Notes: generated from the letters alone by a model not told the origin. Shown: positions 22,936 through 35,556, numbered from the stretch's first letter. The stretch: DNA of 64,000 nucleotides from Ctena decussata (GCA_963989385.1 OZ022501.1:94596979-94660978); one strand, 5' to 3'. Program-made: numbers and translations.

Positions 22936-23786
22936 CTAGAAATGTGTCCACGCTTCACAGATGCCCCCACCTAGTGCCTTGAGTAAGTCGGTGCCTTGAT
23001 TAATGTATTGGCACTTGTGGGATAAGTAGGACATATAGAGGCAGAAGTGTACAATATAAAAGGCCACAGGCAAAGCATTGCCAGACGTTGGAAATGTGAC
23101 ACAAACTGCAGCCCCTTATACAGTTTCAGAGTCACTGTATGGCCAAAATAGAAAATATTGTGTATTACAGAACATGGTTAGAAACCAAGTCAGTGGACTG
23201 TGACACATGGATCATCATGACCTAGTTCTTGTAAATTCCTGTTGTACTTACAGATATAAATCCTCATACAAAGTTTTAAGTTGCTACAATAATAGGAACT
23301 CTAAAATTTACCTCTTACAAAAATTTGAACCTTGCAAATTTGGCTTAAGTCCGAAGTCAGTGGACCGTGACATATGGATTATCATGATCTGATTCTTGTA
23401 TATTCCTGTTGTACTCATAGATATTCATCCTCATACAAAATTTCAGGTTGCTACAATAAAAGGCACACTTAAATCTACCTCTTACAAAAATCTTAACCTT
23501 CCAAAATTAGCCTTAGTCCAAAGTCAGTGGACTGTGATATATGGATCATTCTGCCCTAATTCTTGTTTATTCCTGTTGTACTTATAGACATAAACCCTCA
23601 TACAAAATTTCAAGGGGCTACAATAATAGGAACCCTGAAATCTACCTCTTACAAAAATGTTTACCTGAGTCTAACAGGATCATGTACGTACGGACGTACA
23701 TACAGACGGGCATATGTACGTAACAACGTACGCACATATCCACAACCGAAACGCTATATGCCCCCGGCATCATATGCAGGGGCATA
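22936..23786. mobile_element. HL6 Helitron-like element
   Basis: The left end CTAGAAATGTGTCCACGC is followed by AGATGCCCCC. The right stem-loop has arms ATGCCCC/GGGGCAT and ends ATAA. The core is three units of 167 bp (23189, 23356, 23523; GTCAGTGGACTGTGA) followed by a CGGACGTACATACAGACGG microsatellite. Confidence 0.65.
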
Positions 23787-24536
23787 AAAACCAAGAATAG
23801 GGGAAGATGAGTTATCAAATTCTATCCTCACAAGTGCCAAGCTATGCCATCAGCAATGAGTCAAATTAAATGCAGTATCATTGCAAAAAGTGGAGAAGAC
23901 AAGTACCTTGGAGTTAATGTGCAGGATATATTGTACAGAAGTCATATCAATCAACAGTGTGGCAAAGAAAGACATTTCCACAGGGACTTTTCAGCCAAAA
24001 AAGTGTCAGTGTTTAAGGAATATCATGACAGTATGTCACAAGGCATCAGCAAGGCCAGTCATAGGGAATGCCAGTGTTGCCCAGGACCCATAGAAAAATA
24101 TATAGATCTATATATCTCAGTTCATGATATGGTGCAGAAACAATTTTTTACATTCTAAGTGCCTCTGTCAAGGTCATCAAAACCTTTCATCCATCCCATT
24201 GATGTGAAATGCAAGTTTGGTCAGAATCTATCCATGGGTTTGCAAGAAAGAGCAGAAAAGAAGCTAGGAAGGCGCGATATAATCTTTTAGGACACTAATG
24301 TTGTCAGAATTTGTGATCCAACCCTATTGCTTGTATGTTTGTAGCAATAAAGACCTATTACAGTAAAAGGGGTCTGATGCCAGTGTTGGCCCACACTGAA
24401 AAGGAAGGCAAAAAGGGAATGGCAGAATTGCCTTAAAAAGTCATAATATATAACATATTAATCCTAATAAATGCCCCTGCTCTTATAAACCCCCCCTACC
24501 TGTTTTCCAAAAATAATGTTATATTGATTTGCATGA
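23787..24536. other. Stretch without recognised gene
   Basis: An open frame at 23844-24158 (104 codons) has no recognisable domain. GTCAAGGTCATCAAAACC at 24168 suggests decayed repeat. Confidence 0.35.
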
Positions 24537-24692
24537 ATTCCTGTTTGCTTCTCTAGATAAGGTCCCATTTTGAAATGGGTCTACTCTTTAAGGAAAGAAT
24601 TTGCTCCAAGGGGAGAAAATTCTTTCCTTTAAGAGTTGACCTCTACTGAAAATTGTAGAGTTGCTTCCTTTGAAAGTATATCCATCACCTTA
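24537..24692. repeat. Family J element
   Basis: It contains CTGTTTGCTTCTCTAGAT, the GGAAAGAATTTGCTCC hairpin, TAAGAGTTGACC and a terminal CATCACCTTAA. Confidence 0.6.
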
Positions 24693-25432
24693 ATTTATAT
24701 TGTTTATTAGAGGTATTTTGGCAGTGGATGTCATTTACTATGCTTTAGGCTCTAAATAACACCCCCACGCTTTCGACGCCGCAGAACATTTTATAGGATT
24801 AATACAGTATGTGAATTCAAAAGATCTGAAAGTACTGACATGTTCTTTTCCAGATACCCTAGCTAACACATACTGGAGGGATTTAGAAATAAAAGGTGAA
24901 CAATGAAATAAAGGCCAGGTTCAAAGCTCAATGACTTTGTTATTCTTTTGTCTAGATGTGAGCTGTGGCAAGTGTACCATGAATCCACACATGGATCTTG
25001 AAAATATGAGGCGTAATAGATAGGTTGAATTAAAAGTGCATGGTATTCAGGTGTTCTTTTCCAGAGGAAAGTGTGTGCCAAGTTTCAGTATGGACTGAAA
25101 TACATTAAGGTAAATAAAATATAGGTCAGTGTCAGATGGTGGGTAGGTCTGATCAGTGATGGTGCTGTGTAACTTTCAGTGCTGACGCATCCTACTGATT
25201 TGGATAATAGGGCAAGGGCAGGCTGTGCTTGCAGCAGAAGAGGGATTGGGGTTGTTTGGATTTTTTAGTCTCATTTATCCTATCTTTTTTTTCTTCGTCT
25301 CTCTCTCTCTCTGAGACAGTTCAATGTAGACTGAAATATGATCTCAAACAGCCATTAAACCAAAAGCATCAACTATGGGGTAAGAGCATTCGGATGCTCT
25401 AGGCCAGACAGGCAATGTTGGTATGGTATCCT

Positions 25433-25635
25433 CAGAGCTCTAGATAAGAGGGAGTATTTGATGATAATTAAGGATAATTTTTTTTATTTCTCATTGAAAC
25501 CATATGTTGTGACCCCTCATCTGAACCGTCTCGACGAGACGGTTCAGATGAGGGGTCACAACATATGTTTTTATGCAAAATTAACAAAAATTATCCCTAA
25601 TTATCACCAAATACTCCCTCTTATCTAGAGCTCTG
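25433..25635. mobile_element. MITE C reference copy with large perfect palindrome
   Basis: The ends CAGAGCTCTAGATAAGAGGG and its complement are flanked by TATCCT (25427-25432, 25636-25641). The centre 25501-25567 has 33-bp arms that are exact complements around one base. hAT-like termini; no coding capacity. Confidence 0.85.
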
Positions 25636-25641
25636 TATCCT

Positions 25642-26060
25642 TCTCCTAGATCATTGTTAGGAAGAATCTACCATAAAAACTATTATTGGGACAGATAGGT
25701 CCGAGCAAACAGTGCAGACCCAGATCAGACTACACTTTTTACAATTTCATCTGCATCTTTTGGACACAACACTGCATTGAAAAAGCCAAGTGTGTTTGTT
25801 AATCATTATAGGTGTCCCAATTCTTAAATTTTACGGTAACCTTTAATGCAAAAACTGAACCTTAATATTAGTCACTGAACCATAAAATATAGGTCACTGT
25901 TAAATGGGTAGTTGCATTCTCGTGCTCTTCTTCATTTGTATTTGCGTCTCACGGACCCTAGACCATATACATGGTTACTGAGAGATTATCTACACAAAAC
26001 AGAAGCTCAATGACTGTGTAGTTGTTGACCGTAAAAGTTGCACTAAAATGCCCTTTTCCA
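25642..26060. other. Stretch without gene
   Basis: Nothing recognisable apart from short AT-rich runs. Confidence 0.35.
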
Positions 26061-26328
26061 CGGTCCGGTTGTTCAAAACTAACGAAGTCGTAAGTTGACG
26101 AGATGTTAAATTCCAAACATTAATATCTCAAATACACCAATATTTTATGGAAAAAAATGTATTTTTCGTTGAAAAAATGTGAGCTTATTGCAAAAGCTTC
26201 TCCCATATTTTTAACAAAAAATAGCCAAAAAATATTTTTTGACTATAGTCATCAAATACCTCAACACTTAACGAGTTGACCTCTTAACGAGCTCGTTAGG
26301 CTAACAATGCTTTGAACAACTGGCCCCA
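26061..26328. mobile_element. MITE D copy
   Basis: The ends CGGTTGTTCAAAACTAACGA and GCTTTGAACAACTGGCCCC are inverted. The interior has AACGAGCTCGTTAGG. It matches 33961-34060 and 53942-54385. Confidence 0.65.
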
Positions 26329-26780
26329 GATGTGTATCTCGACTCTAGACCTAACATTTACCGAGAAACTAGCCTAATGCAAATAGTGAACCCTGTCCAC
26401 ACAGACAATAGGAGAAAAGCACAAGCTCTCCTTTTGCTTTCACGAGGGGCGCTAACCACAATCTCTTCAATGTAATTTCCTTATCTCAGACAAGTTTCAC
26501 TTTACTGTGAATGCCTGCATTTATATACAGTATTCCAGGTACCCCGATTACTGCATAAACCCAGTATTACTTGCATATGTAATGAGACAACAATGTGTCA
26601 GACCAGAGCTATCTTCTCAATGAATACAGTGAATGGAACCTGCTCCTTGAGACATGTTTTTACTGTTCAGTAGCGGCCTAGTGTCTATTGTACTGAACTA
26701 AATATGTTCTTTTTACTGCAATAATTAAGACTAATTGAACCTCTAGTATGTTACAGGAGTAACCTTTCTCTGCATACAAG

Positions 26781-26988
26781 ACATTTAAGGGTTTCTGGCA
26801 TTTTTACAAGGGGGGACAACTTTGTGACTTCCTGTTTGCTTTCCTGAAGGACATAGCTCTTCCAAAATACTCTTTAAGGAGCAAATTTTTTTCTTAAAGA
26901 GTCATCCCCACTGAAAAGGGAAGCAAGAATAAAAACAACAAGAGTTGCTTTCCCTCACAAGTGTGCCCAATTACCTTAAAAGGAGTCA
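26781..26988. repeat. Family J element
   Basis: Starts near TTTAAGGGTTTCTGG, contains CTTCCTGTTTGCTTTCCTG and TTTAAGGAGCAAATTT, and ends CCAATTACCTTAAA. Confidence 0.6.
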
Positions 26989-27683
26989 GATTAAAACACA
27001 ACTAGTTTAATAAGCAACTTTTATTTTTATCTGATAGCATGCAGAAGAGCTATATCTACAACAGAGATTTGTGTGAAACAAAACTGAAAGCCTTGGTAGT
27101 TAGCACAGAACAAGAACTGTAACCTTGTTAAAAGGAGATGCATTCAGACCTGTAAACTCAAGTATGCAGATTTTGAATAAGATAAAATTGGTACAAATGT
27201 ATACTACAGTTTCATTATATGGTTACTCTTTCTATATGGTTACTCATTACAAAACTATTACAGATTTCATGAGATGACTTACTTACTTAGACTAAACTAT
27301 AAAGGAATATGAGGTAAATGAGCATTTTAATGCTCATTTGTCTTATATTCCTTTGTAGTTTAGATCAATACAGCAGCATTAATTTACAAAATTGTATCTT
27401 TCTATGGTTGCCACACACTGCATAATAAAGAGAATTTATCAATTTACATGCTTAGCTTGCCTATAAGAACTGCATACAGGCCTCAGGTGTGGATACATTT
27501 CCCTGAATCAAGACATCTGTATTTCACAAGGTATAATAGAAGAAACAAACTGGTTTCGTATTTTTGTGGAAACTAAAAGCACAGTAAGAATCACTGATAC
27601 AAGTTAAGGAACAGTAGATACAATGTCTTAAAAGCTATATTATCGGTGTATTAAACATATTGCCAACTTGGAAAACAGTTTTA
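26989..27683. other. Stretch without gene; short palindrome at 27293-27363
   Basis: ACTAAACTATAAAGGAATAT / ATATTCCTTTGTAGTTTAG arms with AAATGAGCATTTT... at the centre. The remainder is not recognised. Confidence 0.45.
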
Positions 27684-27927
27684 AGGTGTACCAATACACC
27701 TATCATGGTTTAGCCACCATTTTTTCAAGATAGACAACTTTTAAACAGAATAGTAAACTCCCTGGTAGATGAATCCCTTCTTGAACTGGAGATATTCTTT
27801 CAAGAAGAAATTTACTGACTTCATTCCTGCGGGTACGACTCCTCTGACAGCAAATCCTTTTATGAAAGCCCCTTCATAAGGAGACAAAACTTCGAGTCAG
27901 AGTGATCTCCCTTGGTGTATCCATATA
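27684..27927. repeat. Family J-like element
   Basis: Opens TTAAGGTGTACCAATACACC and closes CTTGGTGTATCCATATA; intermediate similarity to family J. Confidence 0.4.
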
Positions 27928-28017
27928 TTAACCCTTAAAGTGCCAAAAAGTAGACGACAAAATTTACGTCTGCAAAAGTTTAAAAAATAGTTTGTCCAAG
28001 GTTTATCATATTGAGAA
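27928..28017. mobile_element. MITE E, left part (split by HL1)
   Basis: TTAACCCTTAAAGTGCC...TATTGAGAA; continues at 32159. The copy at 63811-64000 is uninterrupted at this point. Confidence 0.8.
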
Positions 28018-31000
28018 CTAGAGCATGTGAGCAGGGGCTCACGTATACCCCCGGCCAGTGCCACCGCCAAATAAAAACAAATTTAATACAAGCAAATGTT
28101 AACTAACAGACAGACAGATAGACAGTCTATTACAAATCCAGTGAAAGGCCTATAGACAAATACCAAAAGGTTTCATTAAAATAAATGCATATTATGTTAT
28201 CCAAAAAATATACAAATTTAACACAAAATTTCAATGTACGTTTACATTAACTTCTATGTTTGCAACCTTGACCTAAAGTCAGCAGCAGCATCCAAATGAT
28301 GTCAACTAATCAGTTTAAACCTAGATGTAAACCTAATAACATAGCAATCTGAGAAATTTTAGACATAAATTTTCCCATTTATTACATTGGAGTGAGAGAT
28401 GGGAAAAAGAAAAAAAGAATCAGAAGGCCAAAAGAAATCTTAGCATCTTGATTTTCTTTCCACCAATATATATGGCCATTCTCAAGATGTATACAAAATT
28501 TGAAGACTGTGGTTTCATGAGAACAGAGAAATCTGTGACAAAAATTAGAGAGAAAGAAAAAAAAGACAAAGGGAATGAAAAGCAGGAGGAGGCTGATTCT
28601 CACTTACACAGTACAACTTGTCATACACAACGTTTGAACCAAGTTTCAAAATCCTAGCTAAAGTGGTTCCTTAGTTATCTTTGACAGAAATTTTATTGGA
28701 GAGAAAGAAAAAACGGACAAACAAAGAGAATGACCAGAGGGCCAATGGCCCTATATCGCTCACCTGAGCACTGAGGCACTGAGGTTACAGCAACAAAACA
28801 CCATGCACAACAGCAATAAAAAACACCATTTATGTAGAGGATAATATCACAAACATTTATGCAAAAAAAATAAGCTTTATCCCCCATTAATGGCTTCTCA
28901 GAAGATCTTTGGCAAGAAAAAAAAAAAAAAAAAAGCGAAAATTTGGCCTTTCAGCTGCAATGGCAACCAATCAAAATCAGGTATTTGGAAAACATTCATA
29001 TGGCTGGTAGAGGACTGCTCCAGGGACATTTCTGTGAAGTTTTGTCAAAATATCTGAAGTAACACAGAAATAAATAGCAAATGTCCACTTTCCTCATTAT
29101 AAGTCTATGGAAACTTTAAGTTGCCATAGCAACAAATTCACATGGGCAATGATAATATAAAACATACCTTAGGTAGAGGTTAAAATTATTAATATGTATG
29201 CTAAGTATCAGCTTCATCCCCCTCATGGCTTCACTTTTCCCATTATAAGTCAATGGAAACTATAAGTCGCCATAGCAACCAAAGTTCTTATGGGATTGGA
29301 AGAAAAAGAATAAAATTTATGTAGAGGCTATTGTCATCAACACATTTGAACAATATCAGCTTCATCCCCTATATGGCTTCTGAGCAGAAGATTTTTTTTT
29401 TCGAAATTTACACTATATTTTGCCATGGCAACCAATCAAATTCAGCAATTTGGAGAAAATTCATATGAATCGTAGAGGACTACTCAAGAAACATTTCTGA
29501 AGAAAATTTTTAAATAACTGCAGTTAGTTAGACAGCAAAAATTGCTAATTTCCATTTTCCTCATTATAAGTCAATGGAAACTCTTAGTTGCCATAGCAAC
29601 CAAACTGCTAAAGCAATTGCCATGAAAAACAGTAATTCTATAGAGGCTAGTACTAAGGTTCTTTCTGTAAAGTTTGAGCTTTATTGGCCACACAGTTTCT
29701 GCGAAGATGATTTTTTTAATATTTTTCTATTTTTAACCATTCTGTTGCAATGGCAACCAGCCAAATTGCGCAATTTGCATAAATTTAACATGGCTAGTTA
29801 AAGACTACTCAAGGTATATCATTTCTATGAAAGTTTTGTCAAAATATCCGCAGTGGCATAGCAATAAATGCAAATTTTCCATTTTGCCATTATAAGTCAA
29901 TGGCAACTTTAAGTTCCCATAGCAACCAAACTGCTAGAGCAATTGCCAAGAAAAACAGTACTTTTATAGAAGCTAGTACTAAGATCCTTTCTGTGAAGTT
30001 TGAGCTTTATTGGCCACACAGTTTCTGAGGAGATGATTTTTGAATATTTTTTCTATTTTTAACCATTCGGTTGCCATGGCAACTAGCCAAATTGTGCAAT
30101 TTACATAAAGTTCATGTGGTTGATAGAGGAATACTCAAGGAACATTTCTGTAAAAGTTTTGTCAAAATATCTGCAGTGACATAGCAATAAATGCAAATTT
30201 TCAATTTTTCCCATACAAGTCAATGGAAACTTTAAGTTGCCATAGCAACCAAAGTTCAGAAGCGATTTCGATAAAAAACAGTACTATTGGTTCCCCCTGC
30301 CTATAAATGCTATACATGAAATTTGGTAACAATGGGCCTTGTAGTTTCAGAGGAGATGTCGTTTGAAAATATTGACGGACGGACGACGGATGCCTGCCTA
30401 TACTATAAGCTCACCTGTGAGCCTTCGGCTCAGGTGAGCTAATAAGCAGGAAGAGGCTGATTCTCTCTTACATGATACAACTAATTATACCCAATGTTTG
30501 TACAAAATATCAAAATCCTAGCTGAAGCAGTTCCCGAGAAATCTGTGACAATAATTTAATTGGAGTGAAAGAAAAAATGGACAAACAAAGGGAAGGATAA
30601 GCAGGAGAAGGCTGATTCTATCTTACACAGTACTAGTCATATCCAACATTTGTACCGAATTTCAAAGCCCTAGCTGTAGAAGTTCCTCAGAAATCTGTGA
30701 CAAAAATTTAATTGGAGAGAAAGAAAAAATGGACAAACAAAGGGAATGACATGCAGGAGAAGGCTGATTCTCTCCTACATGGTACAACTAGTCATGCCCA
30801 ACATTTGTACCAAATTTCAACGTCCTAGCTATAGTGGTTCCTGAGAAGTCTGTGACAAAAATTTAATTGGAGAGAAAGAAAAAAATGGACAAACAAAGGG
30901 ACTGATAAGCAAGAGAAGGCTGATTCTCTCTTACACGGTACAACTAGTCATACACAACGTTTGTACCAAATTTCAAAGTCCTAGCTATAGGGGTTCCTGA

Positions 31001-32158
31001 GAAATCTGTGACAAAAATTTAATTGGAGAGAAAGAAAAAATGGACAAACAAAGGGACTGATAAGCAGGAGAAGGCTGATTCTCTCTTACACGGAACAACT
31101 AGTCATACACAACGTTTGTACCAAATTTCAAAGTCCTAGCTATAGGGGTTCCTGAGATATCTTTCACAAAAAATTAATTGGAGAGAAAGAAAAAATGGAC
31201 AAACAAAGAGAAGGATAAGCAGGAGAAGGCTGATTCTCTCTTACACGGTACAACTAGTCATACCCAACGTTTGTACCAAATTTCAAAGTACTAGCTATAG
31301 CGGTTCCTGAGAAATCTGTGACAAAAAATTAATTGGAGAGAAAGAAAAAATGGACAAACACTTACACGGTACAACTAGTCATACCCAACGTTTGTACCAT
31401 ATTTCAAAGTCCTAGCTATAGCGGTTCCTGAGATATCTTTGACAAAAAAATAATTGGAGAGAAAGAAAAAAATGGACAAACAAAGAGAAGGATAAGCAGG
31501 AGAAGGCTGATTCTCTCTTACAGGGTACAACTAGTCATACCCAATGTTTGTACCAAATTTCAAAGTCCTAGCTATAGGGGTTCCTGAGATATCTTTCACA
31601 AAAAATTAATTGGAGAGAAAGAAAAAATGGACAAACAAAGAGAAGGATAAGCAGGAGAAGGCTGATTCTCTCTTACACGGTACAACTAGTCATACCCAAC
31701 GTTTGTACCAAATTTCAAAGTCCTAGCTATAGCGGTTCCCGAGATATTTTTGACATAAAAATTAATTGGAGAGAAAGAAAAAATGGCCAAACAAAGGGAC
31801 TGATAAGCAGGAGAAGGCTGATTCTCTCTTTCACGGTACAACTAGTCATACCCAACGTTTGTACCTAATTTCAAAGTCCTAGCTATAGGGGTTCCTGAGA
31901 AATCTGCGACAAAAAAATTAATTGGAGAGAAAGAAAAAATGGACAAACAAAGGGACTGGTATGCAGGAGAAGGCTGATTCTCTCTTACACAGTACAACTA
32001 GTCATACCCAACGTTTGTACCAATTTTCAAAGTCCTAGCTATAGTGGTTCCTGAGAAATCTGCGACAGAAAAAATGTTAACATACACACACACAAACATA
32101 TTAACGGAAAGACCAAAAACTATATACCCCCTATATACTTCGTATACCGGGGGTATAA
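28018..32158. mobile_element. HL1 Helitron-like element with nested HL2
   Basis: Its boundaries are set by the interrupted MITE E: host ...GAGAA, then CTAGAGCATGTGAGC...GGGGGTATAA, then host TTAGAAGAC. This is an A|T insertion without target duplication. Read on the minus strand the element ends in a GTGAGC/GCTCAC hairpin plus ATGCTCTAG, a Helitron-type 3' end. The core is about 12 units of about 150 bp. HL2 interrupts one unit at 28734-30442. Confidence 0.85.
28734..30442. mobile_element. HL2 Helitron-like element with X-box units
   Basis: CCAGAGGGCCAATGGCCCT, then CGCTCACCTG at the left; GAGCCTTCGGCTCAGGTGAG then CTAA at the right. Host HL1 unit reads AATGA|TAAGCAGG when the insert is removed. 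Units of about 150-320 bp contain CCATTATAAGTCAATGGAAA and GTTGCCATAGCAAC. A GACGGACGGACGACGGA tract precedes the right end. Confidence 0.85.
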
Positions 32159-32279
32159 TTAGAAGACTAGAGGGCAAACAGTGTAGATCTAGATGAGGTG
32201 GCTCATGATGAGCCACCTTATCTGGATCTACACTGTTTGCCAATTCAACAATTTCAATTTTTGGCGCTTTAAGGGTTAA
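32159..32279. mobile_element. MITE E, right part
   Basis: GACTAGAGGGCAAACAGTGT, a GATCTAGAT...ATCTGGATC hairpin region, then GGCGCTTTAAGGGTTAA. Confidence 0.8.
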
Positions 32280-32929
32280 GAGGATAAGAATGCAGAGTTC
32301 CAGGTCAGGAGATTATTTAATTATTCTATGATTGACTGTCTACATTAAAAACAAAACTGAGGTGGTTCTAACAAGAGAACATAGCACAATAATATCGCAA
32401 AATTACAACAATTAGTAGCTGTACTATTAGTTATACCTGCAAACTTAATGTTTTATCTGCTTGGCATATATCCACATCAGCCTGCCTATCCATGCAGTGG
32501 TATCCACTGCTGGAACACATTCTATACCTTAGTTCTTCTGGAAGGTGACCAGCCTAAAGCAAGAGAATGGAGGCCAACTTGGATCCATGCTCTTCATATA
32601 ACAGACATTTGCCACACAATTTGTTAACAGGAAAAAGCACAAAAAGTAAATTTCTTTACAAGGATAACTCTGTCCACACGAAATAACGGCAATATTCAGT
32701 TTAATAACATGGAACAGCAGGAAATTCAACTGTAAGGAAAACTGTAATGTTTCATTCAATCGCTTTAGCCTGTCAATATATAACTAGAACAATATTAACT
32801 AAGAGTGTTTGCTGACTATCCTTGCACAATGTACTGGAATGATGTCAAATGTTTTTACTCTGATGACGTTTGCTCAAAGAAAGAAATGATTTTGATAAAA
32901 TAAAGTACTTAAGAAGTATATTTTCACCA
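32280..32929. other. Stretch without recognised gene
   Basis: AT-rich; the small ORF 32529-32759 has no recognisable domain. Confidence 0.35.
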
Positions 32930-33297
32930 TATTTTTGAAGGGAAACAACTTTTGTGACATCCTGTTGTATGTTATGTTTTGTTTAACAGCCTGGGTAAAC
33001 AGCTATGGTCATGTCGGGACGGTCAGTCAACCTAAACACACTGTTCTAGGCTTAGATATCCTAAGCGGTTAACAAGTACTAAGTGCACTTACTTTCACCA
33101 GTAACTGACAACTGCCCTTCTTGATCCAGCTGAAGGAAACATCCGGTTTGCTTCCTTGGGCAAGGAAACCCTTTCAAACAAAGAAGTCTACTCTGAAGAG
33201 TGTGCTCCTTCAAGAGTTGACTCCCCATTAACAAACGAAGCGAAAATGAAAAAGTAGAGTTGTTTCCCTTGGAAGTGTACCCATTCAACTTAAAACT
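32930..33297. repeat. Family J element interrupted by SINE fragment
   Basis: J blocks (AAGGGAAACAACTTTTGTGA; GGTTTGCTTCCTTGG; AAGAGTTGACTCCCC; CATTCAACTTAAA) are separated by about 140 bp of SINE family 2 (GTAAACAGCTATGGTCATGT ... CAACTGCCCTTCTTGA, about 32985-33133). Confidence 0.6.
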
Positions 33298-33960
33298 GAC
33301 TTACAATATTTGTTTCATTTTATTTCTCATCTCTGGTATAGATGCAATTATGGCAACAGCTGTTTCCAAACTGTCCTTTAGTATGGTATGACTGAATATA
33401 GTCAGATTATATGTGTATTTCTGAGCATATTTTCTGTTCTACACATATGTATGTATTTCAGATATTTCTGATATTAAAATCCCTGGTGCATATAAAATCT
33501 GTTAATTCACCTGGGTATAATGCTAACAATGACTTCTTAAATGACTTCATTCCATTACATAATGCAAGGATAAATGTTATTTAGCAAGCACAGATTAAGT
33601 GCTACATGTATGTGCAAAATTTAAATCACATCCCAACCTTTATGCTTTGTATTATATTAAACACCTTCAGAAAAACTCTTATCAATACAAATTAAAAAGT
33701 ACCTATAAAACTTGTAGCAAACATTTAACACACAAATGAGCAACAAGAGAAAGTTTCACTTAACTGGTTCCAAGAGTAGAACAAGATCAGCCAGTACCCG
33801 ATATAAGAGTAATCTACAGGGCAAAACATAGTTGGCTGTGTTTCAATTTAGTAAAATGGAGTGACATTTGTCCTGTTATGGACACTACAGAATTTATCAA
33901 CCATGACCCACGTACTGCATGTTGTGTTGTTTCCTATATGTTGCTGTGCCTAAAATTCAG
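33298..33960. other. Stretch without recognised gene
   Basis: AT-rich; no recognisable element or coding segment. Confidence 0.35.
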
Positions 33961-34168
33961 GGCCCAGTTGTTCAAAGCATCATTAGCCTAACTAGCTCGT
34001 TAAGAAGTCAACTCGTTAAGTGTTTTGCAACTTTATAAACAAATACACAGTTATTTTTTGCTGACAGAGACGGTTCAGATGAGGGGTCACAACATATGTT
34101 TTTACGCCGATTTCGCGAAAATTATCCCTAATTATCACCAAATACTCCCCCTTATCTAGAGCTCTGTA
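33961..34168. mobile_element. Fused halves of MITE D and MITE C
   Basis: 33961-34060 is the right half of MITE D in inverse (GGGCCCAGTTGTTCAAAGC, AACTCGTTAAGTG). 34065-34168 is the right half of MITE C (GAGACGGTTCAGATGAGG to TATCTAGAGCTCTG). Confidence 0.65.
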
Positions 34169-34631
34169 GTTGTATTAATGAGTAAGTATTTGTGTTCAGA
34201 GATGCATTCACAATGTACCATCAGGTCACTTTACACTCAATTCTGAGTCAGTCAAGTTTTTCATCTGGTAAAAACAAAATTTTTCATCTGAAAAGAATTG
34301 TACAGCATGATTGGAGATCAAACCCCTGATCTCCAAATTTTAGTTGAAAAATACACTATCTGGCCCCCCAATGTTCATAATTAGCTCGATGAAACTTGTG
34401 CTGATCTTAATCTACTCTGGGTTTCAGTTCAGTTCATTTTCTCCCAGTGCAGCTCAGAAACATCAACCTAAATAATAATAACAATATAAAAGAATAAAAA
34501 CACACATCTGATTGTGAACTAACATGTGAATTATCTCGACTTGCATCCTTTGAAATCACAACACACGAAAACAAGTCTATAAACTCTTCATCACAGGAGA
34601 AAACTATTTCCATGGAGTTAACCACAGATCA

Positions 34632-34853
34632 GGGGCCGTATTCATAAAGCCACTTAAGTCGTTGCTATGCGGTTGCTATGGCTAAATATCTATAAAGGAG
34701 ATTCCCTACAACTATGAAATTTGGTCTGGAGGAACAGTCTTTGTAAGACTGTTCCTCCAGAGCAAATTTCATTGTTGTAGGGAATCTCCTTCAAACAATT
34801 TAGCCTTAGCAACAGCATAGCAACCACTTAAGTCGTTTTATGAATATGGCCCC
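34632..34853. mobile_element. MITE F palindromic element
   Basis: GGGGCCGTATTCATAAAGCC and TTTATGAATATGGCCCC are inverted ends. The arms extend through GGAGATTCCCTACAAC and the GGAGGAACAGTCTT centre, so nearly the whole 222 bp can fold. Confidence 0.75.
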
Positions 34854-35556
34854 AGAACTTTCTAGGAAATCTGACAATTTAATAATGATTTTAATGTTCT
34901 TGCCGTTTCCAAACATATGGCCAAATCAAGGGTAAATACTGATGGCTTTGAGACTTCCATTTATAAAACGAATTTAACACCATGAAAATATATCAAATTA
35001 TCAATAAAACACACCAATGTGAAATTGTAATTTCAAGCTTCATAAAATAGTATCATAGCTTATGAAATATGATTTTTCTGCTTCTTCAAAAGCAACTGAT
35101 AATTTTCCTGTCTAAATATGATTCAATGAAACTAATCTTGGCTTATTCCATGGTAACTTTATTTTCCACTGCTTTATAAATGGCTTTGGCATGGTTCAAT
35201 TAGAAAACTTTATTTCAATCTAACTAACATTTATAACAGATCTTTTACCGCAAAAAGGTTTCTCTCTACTTATTGTTAATCAAATGTTACAATCACAATC
35301 TGCTGTTGTTTACAACAAGTAGCTGAAAACATCCGAACTAGTGAAAATTAAGGTGAATGGATGTACAAGTATTTCTCAAGGGAGAACATTCTGGTGTGAA
35401 AACATTTACCTCCCTTCTCATAGTGGTCGATTCTTAAAGGAAATAATTTGAGAGTTGCCACCCTTGGAGAAGTGGGTCATCTTACAAGGAAGCAAATATT
35501 ATTCATGTAAAATTTCTCCCCTTTTTATAAATGGCCACCAAATCATGTAGCCATAC
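34854..35556. other. Stretch without recognised gene
   Basis: AT-rich; GAACATTCTGG/TTCTTAAAGGAAATAATTTG near 35380-35470 resembles a decayed family J core. Confidence 0.35.
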
